Made by a program: the position numbers and the translations under genes. A stretch of 64,000 nt of DNA from Pseudomonas cichorii (lineage in GTDB: Bacteria > Pseudomonadota > Gammaproteobacteria > Pseudomonadales > Pseudomonadaceae), in assembly GCF_003700275.1 (NCBI RefSeq), contig NZ_RBRE01000069.1, forward strand, positions 1 through 64,000, read 5' to 3'. A model generated the notes under the pieces. The model searched no databases and was not told where the DNA came from. It worked only from the letters and a program-made list of their open reading frames with translations. Each line of letters begins with the position of its first letter. Position 1 is the first letter of the stretch. Below, one piece after another: positions 42,700-50,591 of the stretch.

Positions 42700-45471
42700 A
42701 TGAGCCATCCCATGAGCCAGACCACCACCGCGGCCCAACTCCAACAATGGCTGTTCGACGGGCAGGAAATTGCCCTGTTCGACCTGCGCGAACATGGCCA
42801 GTACGGCGAAGCCCATCTGTTCCATGCCGTTACGCTGCCCTATAGCCGGCTGGAGCTGGATATCCGCCGTCTGGCACCCAATCCCGGCGTGCGCCTGGTG
42901 ATCCATGACCAGAATGGCGGCGATGTCGCAGCCCGTGCCGCTGCACGGCTGCAAGCGCTCGGCTATCGCCAGGTGCACATTCTTGAAGGTGGCGCCGATG
43001 CCTGGCAGGCCGCAGGCCTGCAACTGTTCGCGGGTGTGCACGTGCCGTCCAAGGCATTCGGTGAGTTGGTGGAAGAGACCCGGCATACGCCGCATATCAG
43101 CGCCACGCAACTGGCGCAGCGACAGGCGCAGGGCGAGCGACTGGTGGTGCTGGACGGCAGGCCGTTCGACGAATACCGCAAGATGACCATTCCGGGTTCG
43201 GTGTGTTGCCCCAATGGTGAGCTGGGCTATCGACTGGCGGAGCTGGTGACGGACGAAAGTACGCCAATCATCGTCAACTGCGCCGGACGCACTCGCAGCA
43301 TCATCGGGGCGCAGACGCTGATTGATCTGGGCGTCAGGAACCCGGTCTATGCCCTGGAAAACGGCACTCAGGGCTGGTATCTGGCCGATCTGCAACTGGA
43401 ACACGGCAGCAGCCGACGCTATCCGGATGATGTATCGCCGGCCTCGTTGACTCGCCAGCGGCAGGCCGCCCGGGCGCTGGCCGAACGGGCCGGAGTGCAG
43501 AGCGTCAGTGCCGGGCAGGTCGGCCGTTGGGCGGCGGATGGCGAGCGCAGTCTGTTCCTCTGCGATGTACGCACTGCCGAGGAGTTTGCGGCAGGCAGTC
43601 TGGCCGGCGCGCAACATACGCCGGGTGGCCAGTTGATTCAGGCCACGGACCTGTATGTCGGCGTGCGTCAGGCGCGTCTGGTGCTGGTGGACGACGAGGG
43701 TATCCGTGCGCCGATTGTCGCCAGTTGGCTTCGGCAGTTGGGGCACGATGCCTATGTGCTGGCCGCAGGTGTCGGCAGCGGCTTGTCACTGGCGGTCACC
43801 GAGCCGGATGTACAGCCGGACTTGCCGGGTATCAGCGTGCAGTCGCTGGTCGATGCCTTGCAGGATCGTGCGGTGGCATTGGTGGATCTGCGTTCGAGTA
43901 CAGCTTTTCGCAAGGGGCATATCGAAGGCTCGCGCTGGTCGATACGCCCGCTGCTGGCCGCTGCCGTGCGTGATGAGTCGCGGCCTCTGGTGCTGATTGC
44001 CGATGACCCGGCTCTGGCGCAACTGGCTGCGCAGGAATTGCCGCAGGCGCAACGTCAGAACCTGCGCTTGCTGGACGGCGGGATCAACGCCTGGCTGGCC
44101 GCCGGACGGCCCTTGCGCGAAGATGCCGCGAGCCTGGCGGACGAGCAATGCATCGACTTTCTGTTCTTCACCCATGACCGGCATTCCGGTAACAAGGACG
44201 CCGCACGCCAGTACCTGGCCTGGGAAATCGGCCTGCTGGGACAGATGACCGAACAGGAAATCGCCAGCCTCAAGCCACTGTCGACAGAAAAGCCTGAGCG
44301 CCCGTCATCGGCGCCTCTGGTCAGAACGCGCCTGGTGCATGCTGCGCGGACTTGCGCAGGCAGTGGCGGGCGTGGGGTGAATGTGCCGGTCACGCGCTTG
44401 AGCACGGTGTTGTTCGACAGCCTCGGACAGATGCGGGATATCCGCAAGCGGCGCGACAGCGAGCGACTGTTGAGTTATGGCGCCCGCGGAAATCCGACAG
44501 CCTTCGCGCTGGAAGACCTGGTGACCGAGCTGGAGGGCGGCTATCGCACCCGCTTGTTCGGCACCGGGCTGGCGGCGGTGGCCCAGACTTTTCTGGCCTA
44601 TCTGCGCCCTGGTGACCATGTGTTGCTCACCGATGCGGTGTACTCGCCGGTGCGGCGGGTGGCGCGGGAGTTTCTTGAACCGTTCGGCATTCAAGTCAGT
44701 TATTTCCGGGCCGACGGGCAGGGCCTTGAGGCGCAACTGCAAGCCAATACCCGAATGGTCTATGCCGAAGTGCCGGGTTCATTGCTGTATGAATTGTGTG
44801 ATCTGCCCGCGATTGCCGCGCTGTGCCGACCGCGAAATATCCTGCTGGCGGTGGACAATACCTGGGGTTCCGCCTATCTGTATCGGCCGCTGGAGCTGGG
44901 GGCGGATATTTCCATCATGGCTTTGACCAAGTACCTGTGCGGCCATAGTGATGTGGTGATGGGCAGTGTCTGTACCCGCGAAGAAGTCTGGCAGCCGCTG
45001 GGCAGGATGAGTGACACCTTTGGCTGCGCGGTCAGCCCCGACGACGCCTATCTGATTCTGCGCGGCGCCCGCACTCTGGCTGCGCGCATGGACATTCATG
45101 AACGCCAGGGCCTTGAGATTGCGCACTGGCTGAGCGGGCATCCACAGGTCAGGCGTGTATTCCATCCGGGGTTGCCGGAGCATCCCGGTCACGAACTGTG
45201 GAAACGGGATTTCGCCGGCAGTAACGGCCTGCTGTCCTTCGAGCTTGAGTCGGCAGATCAACCACGACTTGAGCGCTTTATCGGCGCCTTGCAACTGTTC
45301 GGCCTCGGCGCTTCGTGGGGCGGCTATGAAAGCCTGATCACGGTAGCCGATGTCAGTGATCGCGATAATGAAACTGACAAAGCGCGCAATCCGGTGCTGC
45401 GTCTGCATATCGGCCTGGAGGATGTAGCGGCGTTGATCGAGGATTTGCAGCGCGGCTTTGCAGCTAATTGA
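42700..45471 (+). CDS. Four-rhodanese / Cys-Met-metabolism PLP lyase fusion
   Basis: A 923-residue fusion. Four rhodanese-like repeats lie at about 10-110, 133-225, 270-360 and 378-475. Only the second keeps an active-site cysteine (Cys 194 in VNCAGRTRS); the matching positions in the others read HDQNGGD, VDDEGIR and ADDPALA, with Asp instead. From about 560 a fold-type I enzyme of the cystathionine beta/gamma-lyase family follows (LSTVLFDSLGQM, YGARGNPTAFALEDL, AVDNTWGSAYLY, PLP lysine about 744 in ALTKYLCGHSDVVMGS). It probably cleaves a C-S bond and passes sulfane sulfur to Cys 194. ATGs at 42700 and 42712 are both possible starts. Confidence 0.92.
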   Translation: MSHPMSQTTTAAQLQQWLFDGQEIALFDLREHGQYGEAHLFHAVTLPYSRLELDIRRLAPNPGVRLVIHDQNGGDVAARAAARLQALGYRQVHILEGGADAWQAAGLQLFAGVHVPSKAFGELVEETRHTPHISATQLAQRQAQGERLVVLDGRPFDEYRKMTIPGSVCCPNGELGYRLAELVTDESTPIIVNCAGRTRSIIGAQTLIDLGVRNPVYALENGTQGWYLADLQLEHGSSRRYPDDVSPASLTRQRQAARALAERAGVQSVSAGQVGRWAADGERSLFLCDVRTAEEFAAGSLAGAQHTPGGQLIQATDLYVGVRQARLVLVDDEGIRAPIVASWLRQLGHDAYVLAAGVGSGLSLAVTEPDVQPDLPGISVQSLVDALQDRAVALVDLRSSTAFRKGHIEGSRWSIRPLLAAAVRDESRPLVLIADDPALAQLAAQELPQAQRQNLRLLDGGINAWLAAGRPLREDAASLADEQCIDFLFFTHDRHSGNKDAARQYLAWEIGLLGQMTEQEIASLKPLSTEKPERPSSAPLVRTRLVHAARTCAGSGGRGVNVPVTRLSTVLFDSLGQMRDIRKRRDSERLLSYGARGNPTAFALEDLVTELEGGYRTRLFGTGLAAVAQTFLAYLRPGDHVLLTDAVYSPVRRVAREFLEPFGIQVSYFRADGQGLEAQLQANTRMVYAEVPGSLLYELCDLPAIAALCRPRNILLAVDNTWGSAYLYRPLELGADISIMALTKYLCGHSDVVMGSVCTREEVWQPLGRMSDTFGCAVSPDDAYLILRGARTLAARMDIHERQGLEIAHWLSGHPQVRRVFHPGLPEHPGHELWKRDFAGSNGLLSFELESADQPRLERFIGALQLFGLGASWGGYESLITVADVSDRDNETDKARNPVLRLHIGLEDVAALIEDLQRGFAAN

Positions 45472-45504
45472 TTGTCCGGGACCCGTCAGGCCTGTGGCAG
45501 AGGG

Positions 45505-45524
45505 CTTGCCCGCGGCAGGGCAAG
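45505..45524. terminator. REP-like hairpin after the fusion gene
   Basis: CTTGCCC / GGGCAAG stem around GCGGCA, embedded in the Pseudomonas repeat-like GGCTTGCCCGCGGCAGGGCAAGGC. It lies 34 bases after the fusion gene's stop codon and before the Zur box. It may terminate the sulfur-compound operon. Confidence 0.5.
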
Positions 45525-45551
45525 GCGGTCTCTATCGGGTGATGCCTTGTG

Positions 45552-45574
45552 TAAATGTTATTTCATAACAAAAT
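45552..45574 (+). promoter_or_regulatory. Zur box upstream of the metal ABC operon
   Basis: AAATGTTATTTCATAACAAAAT holds the inverted repeat TGTTAT-TTC-ATAACA (45556-45570), matching the gammaproteobacterial Zur pattern GTTATN3ATAAC inside A/T flanks. A -10-like TAATAC (45589-45594) lies at suitable distance from a -35 position that the box overlaps. Zn-bound Zur would repress the operon that follows. Confidence 0.75.
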
Positions 45575-45623
45575 ACAGGGTTGGCATGTAATACTGTAAC
45601 GAATCGTTGCAGGTCACCCCTCT

Positions 45624-45755
45624 GTGAAAGCTCCTCATACTTCCTCTGTCGCAGGTTCCGTACTGGCTCAATCGGCCTTGAAGCGGGTTCTGCTGGCTCT
45701 AGGCATATTGCTGCTGTTATGGCTGGCCATCGCCTGGTCGGTGGCCATTCCATGA
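45624..45755 (+). CDS. 43-residue membrane peptide coupled to the metal ABC genes
   Basis: GTG at 45624 with AGGT about ten bases upstream. The peptide is polar at first (KAPHTSSVAGSVLAQSALKR) and ends in a single strongly hydrophobic helix (VLLALGILLLLWLAIAWSVAIP). Its TGA overlaps the ATG of the ATPase gene as ATGA, the pattern seen for coupled genes. It lies directly after the Zur box and promoter, so it is the first gene of the operon. I do not recognise a family. It may be a small regulatory subunit or membrane adaptor of the zinc/manganese importer, but this is inference. Confidence 0.62.
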   Translation: MKAPHTSSVAGSVLAQSALKRVLLALGILLLLWLAIAWSVAIP

Positions 45756-46501
45756 GCGCTGCGATTGCTCTGGACAACCTGACGGTCGCCTATGATCGCC
45801 ATGCGGCGGTGCATCACATCAGCGGCCGTTTCGAGGCCGGGAGCCTGACCGCGATTGTCGGCCCCAATGGCGCAGGCAAATCCACGCTGATCAAGACCAT
45901 TGCCGGCACCATGAAGCCAGCGGTGGGGCATGTCGATCGCGGACAACTGGCGACCCGTACGCTGGGCTATCTGCCCCAGGCGGCCGAAATCGACCGGAGT
46001 TTCCCGCTGAGCGTGGCCGATACCGTGGCCATGGGTGCCTGGCGCAGCATCGGCCCGTTTCGCAGCCTGACCCGCGAGCATGCCAGGCTCACCCAGGAGG
46101 CACTGAACACCGTGGGCCTGGAAGGGTTCGAGGGCCGCAGCATCGGTTCGCTGTCATCCGGGCAGTTCCAGCGGGTGCTGTTTGCCCGGTTGCTGTTGCA
46201 GGATGCCTCGGTGATTCTGCTGGACGAACCCTTTACTGCCATCGATGCCCGCACCACTCGCGACCTGCTGGAACTGGTGCGCAGCTGGCACGGCCAGGGC
46301 CGTACGGTCATCGCGGTGTTGCACGATATCGATCAGGTTCGTCAGCATTTTCCGCAGACTTTGCTGATGGCCCGCGAAGCAATTGCCTGGGGAGCCACGG
46401 CCGAGGTGCTGAGCGATGCCAACCTGCGGCGGGCGCGCAATATGGCCGAGTTCTGGAGTGCCGATGCCCGGGTGTGCGAGAGCGATGGTGAGCGCCCATG
46501 A
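45752..46501 (+). CDS. Zinc/manganese ABC transporter ATPase
   Basis: A 249-residue ABC ATPase of the metal (ZnuC/AztA) group. Walker A GPNGAGKST starts at about 37. The Q-loop region reads GYLPQAAEIDRSFPLSVADTVAMGAW, typical of metal importers. The signature is LSSGQFQRVLFARLLLQ, Walker B is VILLDEPFTAID and the His switch is in AVLHDID. The ATG at 45752 overlaps the small peptide's stop. An upstream in-frame start was rejected because its extension lies inside that peptide gene. The 3' end overlaps the permease gene by four bases. Confidence 0.94.
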   Translation: MSAAIALDNLTVAYDRHAAVHHISGRFEAGSLTAIVGPNGAGKSTLIKTIAGTMKPAVGHVDRGQLATRTLGYLPQAAEIDRSFPLSVADTVAMGAWRSIGPFRSLTREHARLTQEALNTVGLEGFEGRSIGSLSSGQFQRVLFARLLLQDASVILLDEPFTAIDARTTRDLLELVRSWHGQGRTVIAVLHDIDQVRQHFPQTLLMAREAIAWGATAEVLSDANLRRARNMAEFWSADARVCESDGERP

Positions 46502-47367
46502 CGCTCTACAGCATGCTGGTCGAGCCCTTTGTCGAATTCGGCTTCATGCGCCGGGCCCTGGTGGCCTGCCTGGCGCTGGGCATCGGTTCCGGTCCGGTGG
46601 GCGTGTTGCTGATGCTGCGGCGCATGAGCCTGGTGGGCGATGCCATGAGTCACGCGGTATTGCCGGGCGCGGCAGTGGGCTTCATGGTGGCGGGGCTGTC
46701 GTTGCCGGCCATGGGTTTTGGCGGGCTGATTGCCGGTCTGGCGGTGGCCCTGTTGTCAGGGCTGGTCAGCCGGCTGACAGCCTTGCGCGAAGACGCCAGC
46801 TTTGCCAGTTTCTACCTGACTTCCCTGGCCGCCGGTGTGTTGATCGTGTCCATGCACGGTTCCAGCGTCGACCTGCTGCATGTGCTGTTCGGTACCATCC
46901 TGGCCATCGATGACAGTGCCATCTACATGGTCGGCGGTATTGCCTCATTCACCTTGATCCTGCTCGCGGTGATCTACCGGCCGCTGGTGCTGGAGTGTTT
47001 CGATCCTGGTTTTCTGCGCGCGGTGGGCGGGCTGGGTTCGCTGTATCACGTGTTGTTCCTGCTGCTGGTGGTGCTGAATCTGGTGGCCGGCTTTCAAGCG
47101 CTCGGCACATTGATGGCGGTGGGCATGATGATGCTGCCGGCTACGGCGGCGCGGTTCTGGGCCAGCTCGTTGAGCGCCCTGATGCTGATTTCGACCTTGT
47201 TGGCCACTGCATCCGGCCTGATCGGCCTGATCGTTTCCTATCACCTTGGCGTTGCTTCCGGACCGGCCATCGTCCTGACCGCCAGTGCCTTCTATGGCTT
47301 TTCCCTGCTGTTCGGACGCACGGGGATCCTGCGTCGACTGTTTCCCAAACCTCACCTGGCCAATTGA
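46498..47367 (+). CDS. Zinc/manganese ABC transporter permease
   Basis: A 289-residue ABC-3-family metal permease with about eight transmembrane segments. The N-terminus reads PFVEFGFMRRALVACLALGIGSGPVGVLLMLRRMSLVGDAMSHAVLPGAAVGFM, which is the family signature (LMLRRMSLVGDALSHA). The coupling region near 215-235 reads FQALGTLMAVGMMMLPATAARF. It pairs with the ATPase and the periplasmic protein that follow. Genes overlap by four bases upstream, and the binding-protein gene starts 12 bases downstream. Confidence 0.95.
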   Translation: MTLYSMLVEPFVEFGFMRRALVACLALGIGSGPVGVLLMLRRMSLVGDAMSHAVLPGAAVGFMVAGLSLPAMGFGGLIAGLAVALLSGLVSRLTALREDASFASFYLTSLAAGVLIVSMHGSSVDLLHVLFGTILAIDDSAIYMVGGIASFTLILLAVIYRPLVLECFDPGFLRAVGGLGSLYHVLFLLLVVLNLVAGFQALGTLMAVGMMMLPATAARFWASSLSALMLISTLLATASGLIGLIVSYHLGVASGPAIVLTASAFYGFSLLFGRTGILRRLFPKPHLAN

Positions 47368-47379
47368 AAAGGACGTGTC

Positions 47380-48264
47380 ATGAAACGATTGATGATGTTG
47401 AGTGCAATGGCGGCGATCATGCTGTCTGGTCTTGCCCAGGCCAGGCCGCTGGAGACGGTTGCTTCGTTCACAGTGATTGCCGATATGGTCAGCAACGTCG
47501 GTGGTGATCGGGTGCATGTAACATCATTGATCGGCCCCAATGGCGACCCGCATGTCTACGAGCCGACGCCAGGCGATGCCCAGGCCTTGAAGAATGCGGA
47601 CCTGACCTTCGTCAGCGGCCTGCATCTGGAAGGCTGGATGGATCGCCTGATCAAGGCGTCCGGCTACAAGGGCCAGCCGGTGGTGCTGTCCGACGGGATC
47701 AAGACCCGGCACATGCAGGAAGACGGCAAGCTCATCACCGACCCGCATGCCTGGAACAGTGCTGCCAACGGGGTGATCTATGTGCGCAATATCATCGCCG
47801 CACTCAAGAAGGCCGATCCGGAAGGGGCCAGCGTCTACGAGACCAACGGCCAGCGCTATATCCTGCAGTTGCAGCAACTGGACCTCTATGCCCGCGACCA
47901 GATCCAGTCGGTGCCCGAGGAGAAACGCAAGATCCTCACTTCCCATGATGCGTTCGGTTACTTCGGTGATGCCTATGGCGTGACCTTCCTCTCGCCACTG
48001 GGCTTTTCCACTGAATCGGAAGCTTCGGCTGCGGATGTCGCAAAACTGATCCGCCAGATCAAGAGCGAGCACGTCAGCGCCTATTTCTTCGAGAACTCCG
48101 GTGACCCGCGGCTGGTCAAGCAGATCGCCGACGCCAGCGGCGCACAACCGGGTGGCGAGTTGTACGTCGAGTCACTGTCGGCGCCGGATGGCCCGGCAGC
48201 CAGCTATGCACAGATGTTCCGCTATAACGTCGACAAGCTGACGGCGGCGATGAAAGGAAAGTGA
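47380..48264 (+). CDS. Periplasmic zinc/manganese-binding protein (cluster A-I)
   Basis: A 294-residue metal-binding SBP with signal peptide MKRLMMLSAMAAIMLSGLAQA. Metal ligands are likely His 58 (NGDPHVYEPTPGD), His 123 (ITDPHAWNSA) and His 189 (ILTSHDAFGYF), plus an acidic residue near the end. The His-rich loop of ZnuA is absent; the corresponding stretch is the short RHMQEDGKLIT. The metal cannot be assigned from the protein alone; the upstream Zur box favours zinc. It is the third gene of the ABC operon after the peptide, and ends just before a REP element. Confidence 0.93.
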   Translation: MKRLMMLSAMAAIMLSGLAQARPLETVASFTVIADMVSNVGGDRVHVTSLIGPNGDPHVYEPTPGDAQALKNADLTFVSGLHLEGWMDRLIKASGYKGQPVVLSDGIKTRHMQEDGKLITDPHAWNSAANGVIYVRNIIAALKKADPEGASVYETNGQRYILQLQQLDLYARDQIQSVPEEKRKILTSHDAFGYFGDAYGVTFLSPLGFSTESEASAADVAKLIRQIKSEHVSAYFFENSGDPRLVKQIADASGAQPGGELYVESLSAPDGPAASYAQMFRYNVDKLTAAMKGK

Positions 48265-48272
48265 TGATGCTG

Positions 48273-48327
48273 TTCGCGAATGAATTCGCTCCTGCACACA
48301 ATGTGAGGGAGCGGATTCATCCGCGAA
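48273..48327. repeat. Paired REP element (inverted repeat)
   Basis: TTCGCGAATGAATTCGCTCC (48273-48292) faces GGGAGCGGATTCATCCGCGAA (48307-48327). It is the same repeat family as at 31987-32049. It lies between the convergent metal-binding-protein and aldose-epimerase genes, and may act as bidirectional terminator or mRNA stabiliser. Confidence 0.8.
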
Positions 48328-48333
48328 TCAGGT

Positions 48334-49482
48334 TCAATGATTCACAAACTTGAAAATGGTGGTCTGGGTATAGGCCTTGCCGGGATCCAGGCGGGTGCTG
48401 GGGAATTTCGGCTGGTTCGGCGCATCCGGGTAGTGCTGGGTTTCCAGGGTGAAGGCGCCCCAGTGCGGGTAGACCTTGCCGGCCTTGCCATGAATGCTGC
48501 CGTCCAGGAAGTTGCCGGTGTACAACTGCACGCCGGGCTCCGTGGTGAACAGTTGCAGGTGGCGACCTGACTGCGGATCGCTGACTTCGGCGGCAAGTTT
48601 GCTGGCGTCGCCTTTGGTGTCCAGCACCCAGTTGAAGTCAAAGCCACCTTGTTTGGGCTCGGCGTATTTGAGCTGCTGATGGTCGGCCTTGATGTTTTTG
48701 CCGATGGCGGTGGGCTTGAGGAAGTCCATGGGCGTACCGGCGACCGGGGCCAGTTCGCCGGTGGGGATCAGCTTGTCGTTGACCGGCGTGTAATGCGAGG
48801 CATGCAGGGTCGCCACCTGCTGGAGAATATCGCCGTTACCGGCGCCCGCCAGATTGAAATAGCTATGGTTGGTCAGGTTCAGCACCGTGGGTTTGTCGGT
48901 GCTGGCGTGATAGTCGATCTTCAGTTCGTTCTGCTCGTTGAGGCTGTAGGTGACCTCGGTCAGCAGCGCACCGGGAAAACCCATTTCGCCATCGGGCGAC
49001 AGATAACTCAGTTTCACGCCGACCCAGCCATCGCCCTGGACGCTTCTGGCTTTCCAGATACGCTTGTCAAAACCCTGATTGCCGCCATGCAGGGCATTGG
49101 TCTTGTCGTTGAGCGGAACGCGGTAGGTCTGGTCGTCCAGCTTGAAGGTGCCACCGGCCAGGCGATTGCCGAAACGACCGATGGTTGCCCCGAAATACAC
49201 CGTGCCGTTGTTCTGGTAGCCCTGCACATCATCGAAACCCAGCACGACGTCTTCGACCTTGCCGTTCTTGTCCGGGACCATGAGCGACTGCAGGGTTGCG
49301 CCATAGGTAATGATGCTGGCCTTCAGGCCATGGCTGTTGTGCAGGGTGTATTTCTCGATGGTCGTGCCATCGGGCAGTTTGCCAAAGGTGCCTTGTTCGC
49401 TGGACAGCGTAGCGGCTTGTGCGGTCAGGGTGGCGATCATCAGTGACAGTCCAAGGCTGCTGAGAAGAGCGTGATTTTTCAT
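48334..49482 (-). CDS. galM: Periplasmic aldose 1-epimerase
   Basis: A 382-residue aldose epimerase with a signal peptide (MKNHALLSSLGLSLMIATLTAQAA). Catalytic stretches are GATIGRFGNRLAGGTF, NDKTNALHGGNQGFDKRIW with the catalytic His, VLNLTNHSYFNLAG, and the C-terminal LYTGNFLDGSIHGKAGKVYPHWGAFTLETQHYPD with the catalytic Glu. It interconverts alpha and beta sugar anomers, here in the periplasm, supplying the anomer preferred by the neighbouring sugar importer or dehydrogenase. It is divergent from the lactonase gene across 208 bp that hold inverted repeats. The signal peptide distinguishes it from cytoplasmic GalM. Confidence 0.93.
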   Translation of the reverse strand: MKNHALLSSLGLSLMIATLTAQAATLSSEQGTFGKLPDGTTIEKYTLHNSHGLKASIITYGATLQSLMVPDKNGKVEDVVLGFDDVQGYQNNGTVYFGATIGRFGNRLAGGTFKLDDQTYRVPLNDKTNALHGGNQGFDKRIWKARSVQGDGWVGVKLSYLSPDGEMGFPGALLTEVTYSLNEQNELKIDYHASTDKPTVLNLTNHSYFNLAGAGNGDILQQVATLHASHYTPVNDKLIPTGELAPVAGTPMDFLKPTAIGKNIKADHQQLKYAEPKQGGFDFNWVLDTKGDASKLAAEVSDPQSGRHLQLFTTEPGVQLYTGNFLDGSIHGKAGKVYPHWGAFTLETQHYPDAPNQPKFPSTRLDPGKAYTQTTIFKFVNH

Positions 49483-49567
49483 CTGTTCTACTCACTTTTA
49501 TTGTTGTTGTGAAAGGGAACGGTTGCGCAATCCATCGCTGGGTACGTCGAAAAACGGTAATTGGTCA

Positions 49568-49609
49568 GACTATTTGATCGGTTTTAATCCGATGCAAGGA
49601 TTTATAGTC
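49568..49609. promoter_or_regulatory. Nested inverted repeats between epimerase and lactonase genes
   Basis: ATCGG (49577-49581) and CCGAT (49589-49593) flank seven bases. An outer pair GACTAT (49568-49573) and ATAGTC (49604-49609) encloses them. The site lies between the divergent epimerase and lactonase genes and could be an operator for an unlinked sugar regulator, since no regulator gene lies in this sugar unit. Confidence 0.4.
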
Positions 49610-49690
49610 GATAAAAAGCCGCTTGAAAAATAAATCGTAATACTATTTAGTAGAGGCAGTTCCTAAGAAAAATAAAAAAGGACACCGTTC

Positions 49691-50563
49691 ATGCATTGGC
49701 AGCCTCTCTCCGAGCAGCGTTTCAAACTGGCAGAAGGCCCTTTCTGGGACCTTGAACAGCAAGCCTTGTACTGGGTCGATATCGCCGCGCGTCAGGCCTG
49801 TCGCCTTGCTCAAGGGCAACATGATCAATGGCGTCTGCCCGAAGCGGTTTCCGCGTTCATTCCCACCGAGCAGGGCGATGCCCTGGTGACTCTGGCCAGC
49901 GGCGTGTATCGCCTTGACCTGAATTCGACCAGAACCTCCATTTCATTGCTGTGCGTGGCCGATCCGGTCGCGGGCAATCGTGCCAACGAATCACGTTGCG
50001 ACGCCCAGGGCCGGTTATGGCTGGGCAGCATGCAGAACAATCTGGATGCCGACGGCGGCGACCTGCCGCTGGTACGCCGTTCCGGCGGCCTGTTTCGGGT
50101 CGATGCCGATGCCAGCGTCACGCAGTTGCTGAGCGGGCAGGGCATCGTCAATACCCTGCTGTGGAACGCGGACGGCACCTTGCTCTACAGCGCCGACAGC
50201 CTCGATGGCGTCATCTATCGATACCCGGTCCTGGCTGATGGCGAACTGGGCCCGCGCCAGGTCTGGGCGCAGGAGCATTCACGCGGAGTTCCGGATGGCT
50301 CGGCGATGGATGCCGAAGGTTATGTCTGGAATGCGCGCTGGGGCGGCAGTTGCCTGATCCGTTTCGCTCCGGATGGCAGCGTTGACCGGGTGGTCGATCT
50401 GCCGGTCAGTCACCCCACCAGTTGTGTGTTCGGCGGTCCCGATCTGGCCACGCTCTACGTCACCAGCGCCGCACCGGCCGATGCCCATGGCCAGTTGGAT
50501 GGCGCGCTGCTCATGGGCAATGTGGGTGTCTCCGGGCAGCCGTGCCGGCGTTTCGCAGGCTGA
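49691..50563 (+). CDS. SMP-30/gluconolactonase-family lactonase
   Basis: A 290-residue six-bladed propeller lactonase. The N-terminus reads SEQRFKLAEGPFWDLEQQALYWVDI with the metal-binding Glu. RANESRCDAQGRLWLGSMQNN, NTLLWNADGTLLYSADSLDGVIYRY and GVPDGSAMDAEGYVWNARWGGSCLIRFAPDG carry the other metal and substrate residues. It hydrolyses sugar lactones. With the SDR and AraFGH genes next to it, L-arabinonolactone or a similar aldonolactone is likely. AAGGA precedes the ATG. The SDR gene follows after 28 bases. Confidence 0.92.
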   Translation: MHWQPLSEQRFKLAEGPFWDLEQQALYWVDIAARQACRLAQGQHDQWRLPEAVSAFIPTEQGDALVTLASGVYRLDLNSTRTSISLLCVADPVAGNRANESRCDAQGRLWLGSMQNNLDADGGDLPLVRRSGGLFRVDADASVTQLLSGQGIVNTLLWNADGTLLYSADSLDGVIYRYPVLADGELGPRQVWAQEHSRGVPDGSAMDAEGYVWNARWGGSCLIRFAPDGSVDRVVDLPVSHPTSCVFGGPDLATLYVTSAAPADAHGQLDGALLMGNVGVSGQPCRRFAG

Positions 50564-50591
50564 ACTTTCATTGCATCCAGGAGCGTTGAAT

